DNA from: an uncultured Micrococcus sp.
Lineage (GTDB): Bacteria > Actinomycetota > Actinomycetes > Actinomycetales > Micrococcaceae
Assembly: GCA_946222435.1 (NCBI GenBank)
Contig: CAMIOJ010000144.1
Coordinates: 1 to 6,037, forward strand
Direction: 5' to 3'
DNA: 6,037 bases
Shown: piece after piece, positions 5,880 through 6,037 of the stretch
Position numbering within the stretch: the first letter of the stretch is position 1
Layout: every line of letters starts with the position of its first letter
The notes under the pieces: generated by a model
The model's database searches: none
What the model was told of the DNA's origin: nothing
What the model saw: the letters and a program-made list of their open reading frames with translations, nothing else
Translations under genes and position numbers: made by a program

Positions 5880-5918
5880 GTGGGCGGTCTCATCGGCCCG
5901 ATGGCGGGCGGAGGGGAT

Positions 5919-5947
5919 TTGCGGGGCCTGGTGGCCCACTCTAGACT
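5919..5947 (+). promoter_or_regulatory. Promoter of the tRNA-Glu gene
   Basis: TTGCGG (5919-5924), a 17-bp spacer and TAGACT (5942-5947) match the housekeeping sigma pattern well (TTGACA-17-TANNNT). Initiation would fall near 5954, about 29 nt before the mature tRNA 5' end at 5983. This is a usual distance for a tRNA precursor leader. Confidence 0.7.
5938..5943 (-). promoter_or_regulatory. Candidate divergent -10 for the metallopeptidase gene
   Basis: TAGAGT on the minus strand overlaps the tRNA promoter's TAGACT within ACTCTAGACT (5938-5947). It would give a leader of about 60 nt to the GTG at 5869. No good -35 is found at the expected distance, so this is tentative. Confidence 0.25.
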
Positions 5948-5978
5948 CGGGGAGTCCAACTCGGGATGCTCGACTCGG
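5945..5978. repeat. Three ACTCGG direct repeats with 14-bp period
   Basis: ACTCGG occurs at 5945-5950, 5959-5964 and 5973-5978, exactly 14 bp apart, between the tRNA promoter -10 and the tRNA 5' end. GACTC-GGG-GAGTC (5944-5956) also forms a short hairpin here. The repeat overlaps the expected transcription start and leader of pre-tRNA-Glu. Its role is unknown. Confidence 0.5.
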
Positions 5979-5982
5979 ACAG

Positions 5983-6037
<55 letters not shown>

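Overview
The window is very GC-rich, with strong G/C preference at third codon positions. The proteins look actinobacterial: a BetP-like betaine carrier, a tandem-domain UspA, a minimal-zincin metallopeptidase and an MTH1187-type protein. By eye this fits a high-GC actinobacterium, possibly Micrococcaceae (Micrococcus/Kocuria-like). That placement is an impression, because no search could be run. It looks like ordinary chromosome: there is no transposase, integrase, phage gene or CRISPR array.

Layout. (1) At 1-34 there is one copy of a palindromic repeat, cut by the window edge. A BCCT-family glycine betaine-type transporter follows at 141-2126. (2) The gene-free stretch 2127-2378 is rich in structure: a 33-bp tandem repeat, a small hairpin, and a second, complete copy of the palindrome as a perfect 18-bp stem. 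(3) A compact two-gene unit follows: an MTH1187-family thiamine-binding-like protein (2379-2744) overlaps a GNAT acetyltransferase (2741-3376) by 4 bp. 33 bp later comes a spermidine synthase-like SAM-fold protein (3410-4231). (4) A 162-bp intergenic region carries a 10-bp inverted repeat over a putative promoter, ahead of a two-domain universal stress protein (4394-5374). (5) A minus-strand metallopeptidase (5411-5869) converges on the usp gene, and an inverted repeat spans both stop codons. (6) The last 113 bp before the tRNA hold what look like divergent promoters. One has a good sigma-70-like match and reads into a tRNA-Glu(UUC) gene cut off by the window end.

Functionally, the transporter (osmoprotectant uptake) and the universal stress protein both fit a stress theme, but each appears to be its own transcription unit. 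The small enzyme genes between them show no shared pathway. I see no clearly novel system. The most interesting signals are non-coding: the duplicated hairpin flanking the transporter gene, the inverted repeat at the usp promoter, and a 14-bp-period repeat in the tRNA leader. The acidic tail of the transporter is the most interesting protein feature.
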